Positions 25,416-33,089 of a stretch of 64,000 nt of DNA are shown here, one piece after another. Origin of the DNA: Candidatus Omnitrophota bacterium (GTDB lineage: Bacteria; Omnitrophota; Gorgyraeia; Zapsychrales; Zapsychraceae); contig JACKFL010000006.1 in NCBI GenBank assembly GCA_020632495.1, forward strand, positions 62,001-126,000, in the 5' to 3' direction. The notes under the pieces were generated by a model that was given only the letters and a program-made list of their open reading frames with translations, was not told the origin of the DNA and ran no database searches. How positions within the stretch are numbered: the stretch's first letter is position 1; every line of letters starts with the position of its first letter. Position numbers and translations under genes: made by a program.

Positions 25416-26711
25416 ATGAAGTTTTATGCCGACGTGCATCTGCATTCCTATTATTCCCGCGCCACATCCAAGAATCTCAATCTCGAATATCTGAACCTTT
25501 GGGGCCAGCTCAAGGGTATCCAGGTCATCGGTACCGGTGATTTTACGCATCCGGCCTGGTTCGCCGAACTAGAGACCAAACTCGAACCGGCCGAGCCGGG
25601 TTTGTTCCGGTTGAAAAAGGAATTCCGCGACGCCACGCGTGATGAACTCCCGCCGGCCTGCGCCATGGATATCCGCTTTATGCTGACCGTGGAGATTTCC
25701 AACATCTATAAACGGCTGGATAAGGTCCGCAAGGTCCACAACTGCGTGTTCGCGCCCAGCTTTGACGCCGCCGCCAGGATCCGCGACCGGCTGGGGGCGA
25801 TCGGCAATATCCGTTCGGACGGACGGCCGATCCTCGGGCTCGATTCCCGGGACCTGCTGGAGATCGTGCTGGAGTCGGATCCGCTCAGTTATCTCATCCC
25901 CGCGCATATCTGGACACCGTGGTTTTCGGCGCTCGGTTCCAAGGGCGGTTTTGACCGCATGGAAGATTGCTTCGGTGACTTAACCCCGCATGTCTTCGCC
26001 TGCGAGACCGGCTTATCATCGGACCCGCCCATGAACTGGCGCTTATCCCAGCTCGATCCCTATGTTTTGGTGTCTAACGGCGACGCCCATTCACCTTCGA
26101 AGCTCGGCCGCGAGGCCACGGTCTATGATACCGAACTCTCCTATCCTGCAATCTATCGGGCCCTCAAGGATCACAGCACGGATCCCGGGCTCAAGGGGAC
26201 GGTTGAGTTTTTTCCGGACGAGGGGAAGTACCATTACGACGGTCACCGTAGTTGTCAGACGCGGCTGCACCCGCGGGAGACCACGGCACATAACGGACTG
26301 TGTCCGGTGTGCGGCAAACCGGTTACCGTCGGGGTTTTGGCCCGCGTCGAAGAGCTGGCCGATCACCCGGACGGACGCAAGTCTCCTAACTGGCGTCCCT
26401 ATCACAGTCTCGTCCCGTTGGCCGAGATTATTGCCGAGACCCAGGGTGTCGGACCGAACAGCAAGCGGGTCCAGAATGTCTACCGCGAACTGCTGGCCAA
26501 GGTCGGCAACGAGTTGTTCATTCTGCTGGATTGTCCGCTCGAGCGTGTGCAGAAGGCGGGCGGGGCCCTGCTGGCCGAGGCCATCCGCCGGATGCGCGCC
26601 GGGGATATCCATATCGCCTCGGGATACGACGGGGAATTCGGCACCATCAAGATCTTTTCGCCTGAAGAGAAGCAGAGCATCCTCGCCGCCGAGCAGCTAA
26701 CGTTGTTTTAG
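25416..26711 (+). CDS. Endonuclease Q homologue (PHP-family)
   Basis: A 431-residue PHP-fold protein matching EndoQ. Metal-site motifs are DVHLHSYYSR at the N terminus, GTGDFTHP, the late 'LVSNGDAHSPSKLGREAT', and intermediate His/Glu residues. A small zinc site follows (SCQTRLHP... CPVCGKPV). EndoQ enzymes of Thermococcales and some bacteria nick DNA 5' of deaminated bases (uracil, hypoxanthine) and abasic sites. The last residues are EQLTLF, a match to the bacterial beta-clamp-binding pentapeptide QLxLF; archaeal EndoQ is known to use a PCNA peptide. The stop overlaps the helicase start region. Confidence 0.85.
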   Translation: MKFYADVHLHSYYSRATSKNLNLEYLNLWGQLKGIQVIGTGDFTHPAWFAELETKLEPAEPGLFRLKKEFRDATRDELPPACAMDIRFMLTVEISNIYKRLDKVRKVHNCVFAPSFDAAARIRDRLGAIGNIRSDGRPILGLDSRDLLEIVLESDPLSYLIPAHIWTPWFSALGSKGGFDRMEDCFGDLTPHVFACETGLSSDPPMNWRLSQLDPYVLVSNGDAHSPSKLGREATVYDTELSYPAIYRALKDHSTDPGLKGTVEFFPDEGKYHYDGHRSCQTRLHPRETTAHNGLCPVCGKPVTVGVLARVEELADHPDGRKSPNWRPYHSLVPLAEIIAETQGVGPNSKRVQNVYRELLAKVGNELFILLDCPLERVQKAGGALLAEAIRRMRAGDIHIASGYDGEFGTIKIFSPEEKQSILAAEQLTLF

Positions 26712-26716
26712 TGATC

Positions 26717-28228
26717 ATGTTAAATCCATCCCAACAACAGGCCGTGGACTTTGACGGCCGTCATTTGCTGATCATCGCCGGTCCGGGGACCGGTAAAACG
26801 CATACCCTGACACACCGTATCGAGCGGCTGGCCTCCGGTTTGTCCGCGGACCAGGCCGTGCTGGCCATCACGTTCACCAACAAAGCGGCCGGAGAATTAC
26901 AGGAACGTCTGGCATCCCTGAACGTATCCGCGGAGAATCTGACCGCCGGGACATTTCACCGGTTTTGTCTGCAGGTTTTGCGGGACCACTGCGGGCAGGC
27001 CGGACTGCCGCAAGACTTCCGGGTCGCCGCTCCGGAGGAAATCCGTCCGCTGCTGGCGGCGCGCTGGCCGGAGTTGACGCACAGCAAACTCAACGCGCGC
27101 TTGTCTGATATTTCGCGCTGGAAGGCCTGCGATGCCATCGGTGAGGAGCCCGGCACCGATGTCCACGAGTACGATGAAGTATTATCCGGGGAGGGATGGC
27201 TGGACTATGATGATCTGTTGTGGCGCGTGTGGCGGTTGTGGCAGGATCAGCCCGAGGTCCTGGCCGGGTATCAACGGCGTTACGCGCATATCTTTGTCGA
27301 CGAGTACCAGGATATCAATCCCCTGCAGCACGCCTTGCTGGTCGCATTGGTGACGGATGCCAACGGCATCACGGCGATCGGGGATCCCAATCAGGCGATT
27401 TACAGTTTCCGGGGCGCGGATGTGGCGTATTTCGAACGCTTTGCCGAGGACTTTCCCGGCGCCGGCTGTCTGAACCTGGCGGAGAACTACCGCAGCAGTG
27501 CCGACTTGCTGAGTGCCAGCACGCAGGTGATCGAGAAGTTCAACCGCTTCGGTGTGCCTCTGTTAACCGCCAGGATTTATCAGGAGGGACGGTTGCTCAT
27601 CCACACCCTGCCTACCGCCGCGGCCGAGGCTGAGTATGTGGCACACCAGATTGAGAAATTAATCGGCGGCGCCTCAATGTTTTCACAGGATTCCGGCCGG
27701 GTAGCCTCCCATGAGGACCAGCAGGTTTCCTTCGGCGATATCGCGGTATTGTTCCGCCTCAACAGCCAGCAGCATGCACTTCGCAAGGCCCTGGACCGGA
27801 TGGGATTTCCCTGTCAGGCGGCCCAGCCGGCCGCGGGGGACGAGGAAGACGAATTGTGTCCGGCCGCTCCCGCGAATATCGCGCCGGCCGCTGAAAAGAT
27901 ATCCCTGCTGACGCTGCACGCGTCCAAGGGATTGGAATTTCCGGTGGTTTTTATGGTCGGCTGTGAGGAGCGATTACTGCCGTTGCGGTTGGAGGGCCTG
28001 CCGGCGGATCCGCAGGAGGAACGCCGGTTATTCTATGTGGGGATGACTCGGGCCAAACGGCAGCTGTATCTGTTGGGAGCGCGCAAACGCTCGATTTTCG
28101 GCCAATCCTACCGTTGTGAGCCGTCCCGCTACCTGAATGATATCGCCGATCACCTCAAATCCCTGGAGGAAGCCCCCCCCCCGCCCAAGCGCCGAAAGGC
28201 CGAACAGCAGATAAATCTCTTCGGCTGA
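26717..28228 (+). CDS. UvrD/Rep-type SF1 helicase, compact
   Basis: A 503-residue SF1A helicase (a full UvrD is about 720). Motifs in order: Q motif SQQQAVDF, Walker A GPGTGKTHTL, Ia FTNKAAGELQER, Walker B FVDEYQDIN, III GDPNQAIYSFRGAD, IV AVLFRLNSQQHALR, V LHASKGLEFPVVFMVG, VI YVGMTRAKRQLY. Domains 1B and 2B are short. The C terminus ends QQINLFG, again close to a beta-clamp peptide. It directly follows endoQ (GTG at 26711 is an alternative overlapping start), implying it unwinds DNA from the EndoQ nick. EndoQ domains fused to UvrD-like helicases are known in other bacteria. Confidence 0.9.
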   Translation: MLNPSQQQAVDFDGRHLLIIAGPGTGKTHTLTHRIERLASGLSADQAVLAITFTNKAAGELQERLASLNVSAENLTAGTFHRFCLQVLRDHCGQAGLPQDFRVAAPEEIRPLLAARWPELTHSKLNARLSDISRWKACDAIGEEPGTDVHEYDEVLSGEGWLDYDDLLWRVWRLWQDQPEVLAGYQRRYAHIFVDEYQDINPLQHALLVALVTDANGITAIGDPNQAIYSFRGADVAYFERFAEDFPGAGCLNLAENYRSSADLLSASTQVIEKFNRFGVPLLTARIYQEGRLLIHTLPTAAAEAEYVAHQIEKLIGGASMFSQDSGRVASHEDQQVSFGDIAVLFRLNSQQHALRKALDRMGFPCQAAQPAAGDEEDELCPAAPANIAPAAEKISLLTLHASKGLEFPVVFMVGCEERLLPLRLEGLPADPQEERRLFYVGMTRAKRQLYLLGARKRSIFGQSYRCEPSRYLNDIADHLKSLEEAPPPPKRRKAEQQINLFG

Positions 28229-28476
28229 GCCCACGTGGTTCAAAAAATTTTCGGACGAATGGCGGGATCTGTATTAAAATGGAGGCAAATTAATTAAGGA
28301 AGCATGATCACACTTTCGTTCATGCCTGTTCATGCTGATCAAAATCCGCCGCGGCAAAACCGGTCTTCGTCCCATAGGTTCGCGAATCGGTTGTGCCGGG
28401 TCGATTCGCCATTTCCGATGCATAACGGTCGGAGAGGACCGGCGGTGGCGGATCAAATCCAAACAAAGGAGCGCAG
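28229..28476. other. Gene-free gap
   Basis: A 248-base gap. A weak promoter (TTTTCG 28248-28253, 18 bases, TATTAA 28272-28277) is visible and the leader to 28477 would be about 190 bases. No conserved coding frame or clear hairpin with a T tract was found. CAAAGGAG before 28477 is the ribosome site of the next gene. Confidence 0.5.
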
Positions 28477-28962
28477 ATGAAACCCAATCCGATCGTTCTC
28501 ATCCTCTGTACGATCTGCCCTTTGCTATTGCTCGCGCATGTCCCGCCTGCCCATGGTCAACTTCCCGGCAACTTAGGGCCGGACTACATTGTGGACCGGT
28601 TCAATCAGGAGCGCCGCCGCATTATACGTTATGCGGAGGTCCTCGGATTGAATGACCGGCAGTCGGAAAAGATCGACGAATTAAGCCGCCACCTGGAAAA
28701 GGAAATGGTCTTGCAGGACGCCCGCGTCGAGGTGATCGATATCGATCTGCGTGCGGAGTTATCCAAAGATCAGGTGGATATGAAGCAGGTCCGTAAACTC
28801 CTCGCCGAGAAGTTCGAGATTGAACGGAAACGGACCGAGGGGCAGGCCGCGGCGTACGCCAGTCTGAAGGAAATCCTCAGCCAGGCGCAACGCGAGAAAT
28901 TGCGCGGTACCCAGGAAATTTTTCGCGGCCCCTACGGTCGCGGCAGCGGGGATGAAGAGTAA
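28477..28962 (+). CDS. Periplasmic Spy/CpxP-like protein
   Basis: A 161-residue exported protein. Signal peptide residues 1-27 (hydrophobic LILCTICPLLLLAHV, cleavage near AHGQ). The mature part is a highly charged antiparallel helical hairpin typical of Spy/CpxP/ZraP: 'LGLNDRQSEKIDELSRHLEKEM' followed by a second long helix containing 'QVRKLLAEKFEIERKRTEGQAAAYASLKEILSQAQREKL'-type heptads. The L-x-x-x-Q pattern of the family is recognisable. Likely a periplasmic chaperone or metal-stress protein. Only 16 bases separate it from the next gene. Confidence 0.78.
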   Translation: MKPNPIVLILCTICPLLLLAHVPPAHGQLPGNLGPDYIVDRFNQERRRIIRYAEVLGLNDRQSEKIDELSRHLEKEMVLQDARVEVIDIDLRAELSKDQVDMKQVRKLLAEKFEIERKRTEGQAAAYASLKEILSQAQREKLRGTQEIFRGPYGRGSGDEE

Positions 28963-28978
28963 CTTTTGAGGTAGGCCC

Positions 28979-29743
28979 GTGATAGCGCTGATCAGTTTGT
29001 TCATTATTCTCATTCTGTCCATTACCGTGGTCAGGATCGGTGCCACCGCGCTGGAATTGACCGGGGTTTCTCCGGAGGTTGCCTCGTTTCAGGCCCAGTC
29101 CGCATTTTCCGGGGCCGGGTTCACGACGGCCGAGTCGGAAGGCCTCGTCAACCATCCCGTCCGGCGGCGGATTATCCGTACGCTCATTCTCCTGGGCAGC
29201 GTCGGGATAACCTCCGTCATCGCCACAGTGATCCTCACGTTTACCAATTCTTCCAACGGAAATTTATGGGGGCGTAGCGGGTTATTATTGACTGGATTGG
29301 TCCTGATCTCCATATTGGCCCGATCGCAGTGGCTCGCTGTTCTGATGAAGAAGGCCATCATCAAGGCGTTAAGTCTCAACAAGAATCTGCAACTGCAAGA
29401 TTACTATGAAATCCTCGGCATCGCCCAGGGTTATTCCGTCTCGCGGATGACGATCAAGGCGGATAATTGGGCGGCCGGACGGACCCTCAAGGAACTCGGA
29501 CTGAATAAGGAAGGGACACTGGTCTTATCCATCCACCGTACGGACGGCGGTGAAGAGAAATTTATCGTCCCCAACGGCGACACGGTCATCCTGCCCGGGG
29601 ACGACCTGACGGTTTACGGACGCTGTGACGGATCGGAATGTCTTGTCAACCGGCGCAAGGGAACGGCCGGCGACAAGGCCCACGCCAAACAGTGCGTCGA
29701 GGCCAAAAAGATGGAAGTACTGCAGGAGCTGGAACAAGCATAA
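28979..29743 (+). CDS. Membrane protein with TrkA-C (RCK_C) domain
   Basis: A 254-residue protein with three predicted membrane helices (about 1-25, 63-84, 98-120) and a cytoplasmic TrkA_C/RCK_C domain (about 160-225; 'EGTLVLSIHR', 'FIVPNGDTVILPGDDLTVYG'). Between helices 1 and 2 is 'SAFSGAGFTTAESE', which resembles a selectivity-filter repeat of KtrB/TrkH potassium channels. Proteins of this design exist widely but their transport function is undefined. GTG start with GAGGTAGG five bases upstream; 'start' alternatives are absent. May sense a ligand that gates ion or lipid handling. Confidence 0.75.
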   Translation: MIALISLFIILILSITVVRIGATALELTGVSPEVASFQAQSAFSGAGFTTAESEGLVNHPVRRRIIRTLILLGSVGITSVIATVILTFTNSSNGNLWGRSGLLLTGLVLISILARSQWLAVLMKKAIIKALSLNKNLQLQDYYEILGIAQGYSVSRMTIKADNWAAGRTLKELGLNKEGTLVLSIHRTDGGEEKFIVPNGDTVILPGDDLTVYGRCDGSECLVNRRKGTAGDKAHAKQCVEAKKMEVLQELEQA

Positions 29744-29752
29744 GGAGATCGC

Positions 29753-30115
29753 ATGGCCAAACTGATTGCCCTGCCGACGCGCATCGAAGCCGCCGGCAAC
29801 AAACCCAAGATCATTCAGGAATATATCGGACGCGTCAACAGCGCCACGCCGGAGGTCAGCATAGCCCGGATGGACAGTCCGCAAGGCTGGGTCGAACCGG
29901 GGCAAACCCCCGAGTTTGACGAATACACGCTGGTCCTGGAGGGGACGCTGACCGTTAAGACCGAGGACGAGACCATTGATGTGCGGGCCGGTCAGGCCGT
30001 CATCGTCAGCAAAGGCGAATGGGTCCAATACAGTACGCCGGCGGAAGGCGCTAGGTACGTCGCCATCTGCCTGCCCGCTTTTTCGCCGGACACCGTGCAT
30101 CGTGATGAAGAATAG
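29753..30115 (+). CDS. Single-domain cupin
   Basis: A 120-residue cupin with the two beta-barrel motifs: 'DEYTLVLEGTLTVKTE' and 'VRAGQAVIVSKGEWVQYS'. In motif 1 the usual His residues are missing ('PEFDEYTLVL'), so a bound metal is uncertain. AAGGAG lies six bases before the ATG and the gene follows the RCK protein by nine bases. A binding or epimerase role is possible, substrate unknown. Confidence 0.8.
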   Translation: MAKLIALPTRIEAAGNKPKIIQEYIGRVNSATPEVSIARMDSPQGWVEPGQTPEFDEYTLVLEGTLTVKTEDETIDVRAGQAVIVSKGEWVQYSTPAEGARYVAICLPAFSPDTVHRDEE

Positions 30116-30170
30116 AATCAAAGCGTATACCGATGCGGTCCGGGGGCCGCAGGATCGGAGGGACCATATA

Positions 30171-30719
30171 ATGGAGGAGAGCAGCACTGTGTATTGCTTC
30201 GCCAATTGGAAAGAAAGGGAAGACGGACGCGGGAAGGAACCTGATCTGCCGGACTTTGTGGAAGATTATGTCTGCATCTGGTCGAATTGGGACTGCCCGT
30301 GGGCCATCTTTGAAGTTGAAGTCGACGAACCGGAGCCGGAGCTCACTCTGGTCAGCGAAGATCTGGAAACCTTACTGGATTCGGCGCAGAGCTACCCGCC
30401 GGCGCTGGCCCTGGCCGTTTACGAACTGGAACAGGAAACTCCGGCCAACCGGTCGGGATTTGACGTGCACTTTTGCGCGGTCCTGCGCAAGTACCTGGAG
30501 AATCAGTCCCGGGCGCCGTACATGCTGATCGAATCCAAAGAGGACGAGCAGGGTTATCTGCGCCGGGGCGAGTTTGTGTGGGCGATCCGGTATTTCCCGG
30601 AGACCAATGAGATCAGCTGGGTCAGCGAGGATTTTCAGATCTATACCAATTCAGCCAAGGATTTTAACGTCAACGACGAGCAGATCAAGCGGTTGACGTA
30701 TGACAAGTCCGAAAACTGA
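30171..30719 (+). CDS. Hypothetical acidic protein
   Basis: A 182-residue, strongly acidic soluble protein ('EVEVDEPEPELTLVSEDLETLL'). Many aromatic residues at the N terminus (YCFANW, CIWSNWDCPW). No known family, signal peptide or membrane segment. ATG at 30171 is chosen for CGGAGGG eight to nine bases upstream; the frame is open to 29976 inside the previous gene. It sits between two cupin genes in one run. Confidence 0.65.
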   Translation: MEESSTVYCFANWKEREDGRGKEPDLPDFVEDYVCIWSNWDCPWAIFEVEVDEPEPELTLVSEDLETLLDSAQSYPPALALAVYELEQETPANRSGFDVHFCAVLRKYLENQSRAPYMLIESKEDEQGYLRRGEFVWAIRYFPETNEISWVSEDFQIYTNSAKDFNVNDEQIKRLTYDKSEN

Positions 30720-30744
30720 CGCGATGCGCCTGCCGAGGAGGAGC

Positions 30745-31161
30745 ATGAACACGCCGTTAAACCATCCGGGTATCGAAATGACCCTGATCGTCGATCCCGC
30801 CAGCGTCGACGGAAAGCTGTGCGCGTACGAGGAGAAGACCGACGTCAACAGCGGTCCGCCGCTGCACATTCATCACCGCCAGCATGAGATTTTTCAGGTC
30901 CTTGAAGGGCAGTACCGGTTTTTCCTGGAAGGAGAGGAGCGTTTGCTTGGTCCCGGACAAACTGCGGTCGTCCGGCCGGGGCAGACGCACGCCTTTAAGG
31001 CCGTCAGTCCGCACGGGGCCCGCATGCGTTTCGACTTGATCCCCGCACTGAAATCCACGGAATTCTTCGCCATGCTGCCGCAGGTGATCAAAGACGGCGG
31101 GGATGTGCCGGCCCTGTTTCGACAATTTGACAGCGAATTGGTCGGCCCGCCGCTTTCATGA
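30745..31161 (+). CDS. Cupin-domain protein
   Basis: A 138-residue cupin with intact metal ligands: motif 1 'PPLHIHHRQHEIFQVLEG' (two His, Glu) and motif 2 'GPGQTAVVRPGQTHAFKA' (His). This arrangement is that of quercetin-dioxygenase-like and sugar-epimerase cupins. GAGGAGGAG is directly upstream of the ATG. The stop codon overlaps the start of the next (membrane) gene by four bases. Confidence 0.85.
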   Translation: MNTPLNHPGIEMTLIVDPASVDGKLCAYEEKTDVNSGPPLHIHHRQHEIFQVLEGQYRFFLEGEERLLGPGQTAVVRPGQTHAFKAVSPHGARMRFDLIPALKSTEFFAMLPQVIKDGGDVPALFRQFDSELVGPPLS

Positions 31162-32696
31162 AATCCGCGCGCACCTCTTGGCCGTTTGCGGCCGTCATTT
31201 TGACTTTCCTGTTATCGCGCGCCGCCGCCTATGGCGCCGGGATCCGCATGGTCCTGCGCCCGCTTTACCAGGGGATTCAGATCCTCGACCCGCAACTTTT
31301 GCGCCATCACCTTCTTGAGAGTATTTTCTATCTGCACAGCCAGCCGCCGCTGTTCAATCTTTTTTTGGGGACGGTCCTGAAGGCCTTTCCCGTTCACTTC
31401 GGCGCGGCCTTTCAATTTCTCTACTGGTTCGCCGGACTTTTTCTGGTGACCGGCCTGTACACGCTGATGCGCCGGCTGCAGGTGCCGGCCTGGCTGGCCT
31501 GCGGGCTTACGTTATATTTTACGGTCAACCCGGCGGTGATCTTGCTCGAGAACTGGCTCTTTTACACTTATTTAATCATGCCGCTACTGGTGTGGGCCGC
31601 GGTGTTCCTGCACCGCTTTGTCAGCGACGGGCGCAACCGCGACGGGCACGCGTTGTTTATTCTGATGGGCGTGCTGGTCCTGACCAAAGGTATTTTTCAC
31701 CTGTTCTGGTACGTGTTATTTACCATGGTGATCATCTTCAGCCGCCGGGTCCCACTTAAGAAAGTGCTGGCGGTCAGCGCGCTGCCCTTGGTGATTTGTA
31801 CGGCGGTCTACGCCAAGAATTTGATCCTCTTTGGAAGCCTGACGACGAGCCGGGTGTGGATGGTTTACGGACTGGGCGGAATAGCGGTGAGAAATATTCC
31901 GGCAGAAACCTTAGGCGAGTATTGCCGCGCGGGTAAGATTTCCTTTGTCGCCTGCGGGCGGCTATTGGGGTACGGCTCGGCGGAATATCGGCGGCAGGTG
32001 GCAGACTTTGAACTCAAAGTCGATCTGCGTCCGACGGGGATCGCCGTACTCGATCAGGTCCAAAAGCCGACCAGCGGTCTGCCGAACTGGCACAGCCAAC
32101 GATTTTTGGCAAGCACCGACCTGGTCCTGGCCGACAGCTTTTTCCTGTTGCGGGAACACCCGGAGGCATACCTGATGTATTTACGGCAGATGTTCCGTAT
32201 GATGTTTTATCCGGCCCCGACCGACGTCACTTTTTCCAACCGCCGTTTTCTCGAGACCTATGAAAACGTTTACAACTGGCCCTTTGCCTGGGAGAATCAT
32301 ATCAACGGCGGGACGTTATACAGAGAAAAGCTCCTGCTGTGGTACGAATTCGAACGCCGCCGCACGGACGTCCTCAGTTGTCTGTGCCTGATCGGCGTGA
32401 TGCTCTTTTACGCGCTGATCTTTTTGGGAGGGATAAAGCTGTTCATGCAGGCCCGGGACCGCAGCGCCGAGGCGCTCGTCACGCAGGTATTGCTGTTTTT
32501 TATGTTGTTCCACATTTTTTACGTGCCGTTTGTCAGCAGCTTTTTTTCCTGGCTGGCCAGCAACCGCTACCGGTTTGTCATCGAACCGTTCAATCTGACG
32601 GTGATGGCGGTTATTCTGACGGCCTGTTTAAAAGGGAAGGGACGGAAAAGCGACGCTTCCCCAGAGCTAAATACAAATTTGGAGTCATCGTTATGA
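31158..32696 (+). CDS. Polytopic membrane protein, GT-C glycosyltransferase-like
   Basis: A 512-residue protein with about ten to eleven membrane helices. The first extracytoplasmic loop contains 'LHSQPPLFNLFLG', the H-x-x-PPL-x-x-L pattern common in ArnT/GT39/GT83 lipid-linked sugar transferases, and a later loop is enlarged. It is probably a GT-C type transferase acting outside the inner membrane. No closer match can be named. Its stop overlaps the following ATG (ATGA). Confidence 0.65.
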   Translation: MKSARTSWPFAAVILTFLLSRAAAYGAGIRMVLRPLYQGIQILDPQLLRHHLLESIFYLHSQPPLFNLFLGTVLKAFPVHFGAAFQFLYWFAGLFLVTGLYTLMRRLQVPAWLACGLTLYFTVNPAVILLENWLFYTYLIMPLLVWAAVFLHRFVSDGRNRDGHALFILMGVLVLTKGIFHLFWYVLFTMVIIFSRRVPLKKVLAVSALPLVICTAVYAKNLILFGSLTTSRVWMVYGLGGIAVRNIPAETLGEYCRAGKISFVACGRLLGYGSAEYRRQVADFELKVDLRPTGIAVLDQVQKPTSGLPNWHSQRFLASTDLVLADSFFLLREHPEAYLMYLRQMFRMMFYPAPTDVTFSNRRFLETYENVYNWPFAWENHINGGTLYREKLLLWYEFERRRTDVLSCLCLIGVMLFYALIFLGGIKLFMQARDRSAEALVTQVLLFFMLFHIFYVPFVSSFFSWLASNRYRFVIEPFNLTVMAVILTACLKGKGRKSDASPELNTNLESSL

Positions 32697-33037
32697 ACGC
32701 CATCTGCGTCATTCATCCGTATAAAGACCAGGGGACCTGGGTCTTTGACGACCCGGGCGTGGATCTGGTCAAGGAGCCGTTTGTGGCCGGGGCCGACGAT
32801 ATCATCGACCGGCTGACGGCCGACATTCCGGAGGCGGCTGCGGGCGTGACCATTTTATTCTCCGCTAACCCGTTCCCGGGCAGCCGTTTTTGTTTGGAAT
32901 GGCGAAGGGAGGAGAGCGGCGGCAACTGGTACTATCATCCCGACAGCGGTTTGGAAGGCTGGCTGTGCCCGGCCATGTACAAGTATTTTGTGCAGGCCCC
33001 TGAGAAGATCTATCTGCAGTTTAAATCCCGAAAATAG
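32693..33037 (+). CDS. Small conserved protein (DUF6717-like)
   Basis: A 114-residue protein starting MNAICVIHPYKDQGTWVFDD, with 'EPFVAGADDIIDRLTADIP' and 'LEWRREESGGNWYYHPDSG'. The pattern resembles a small conserved family (possibly DUF6717) of unknown function; this is from memory and not verified. The ATG overlaps the preceding stop (ATGA), so it is coupled to the membrane protein. No signal or membrane segment. Confidence 0.65.
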   Translation: MNAICVIHPYKDQGTWVFDDPGVDLVKEPFVAGADDIIDRLTADIPEAAAGVTILFSANPFPGSRFCLEWRREESGGNWYYHPDSGLEGWLCPAMYKYFVQAPEKIYLQFKSRK

Positions 33038-33052
33038 GTGATATACTATCAC
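33038..33052 (+). promoter_or_regulatory. Palindrome over a -10 box
   Basis: GTGATA-TAC-TATCAC is a perfect 6-base-arm palindrome beginning directly after the previous stop. TATACT (33042-33047) inside it could be the -10 box of the gene at 33090, making the palindrome a natural operator. The -35 region is weak. Confidence 0.4.
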
Positions 33053-33089
33053 GAGATATCCGATTGAACCCTTACCAAAGGAAGGCAGT

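Noticed and set aside
29753..31161. The two cupin genes as parts of one split bicupin
   Set aside because: Each has its own strong ribosome site and start, complete cupin motifs and a separate gene between them.
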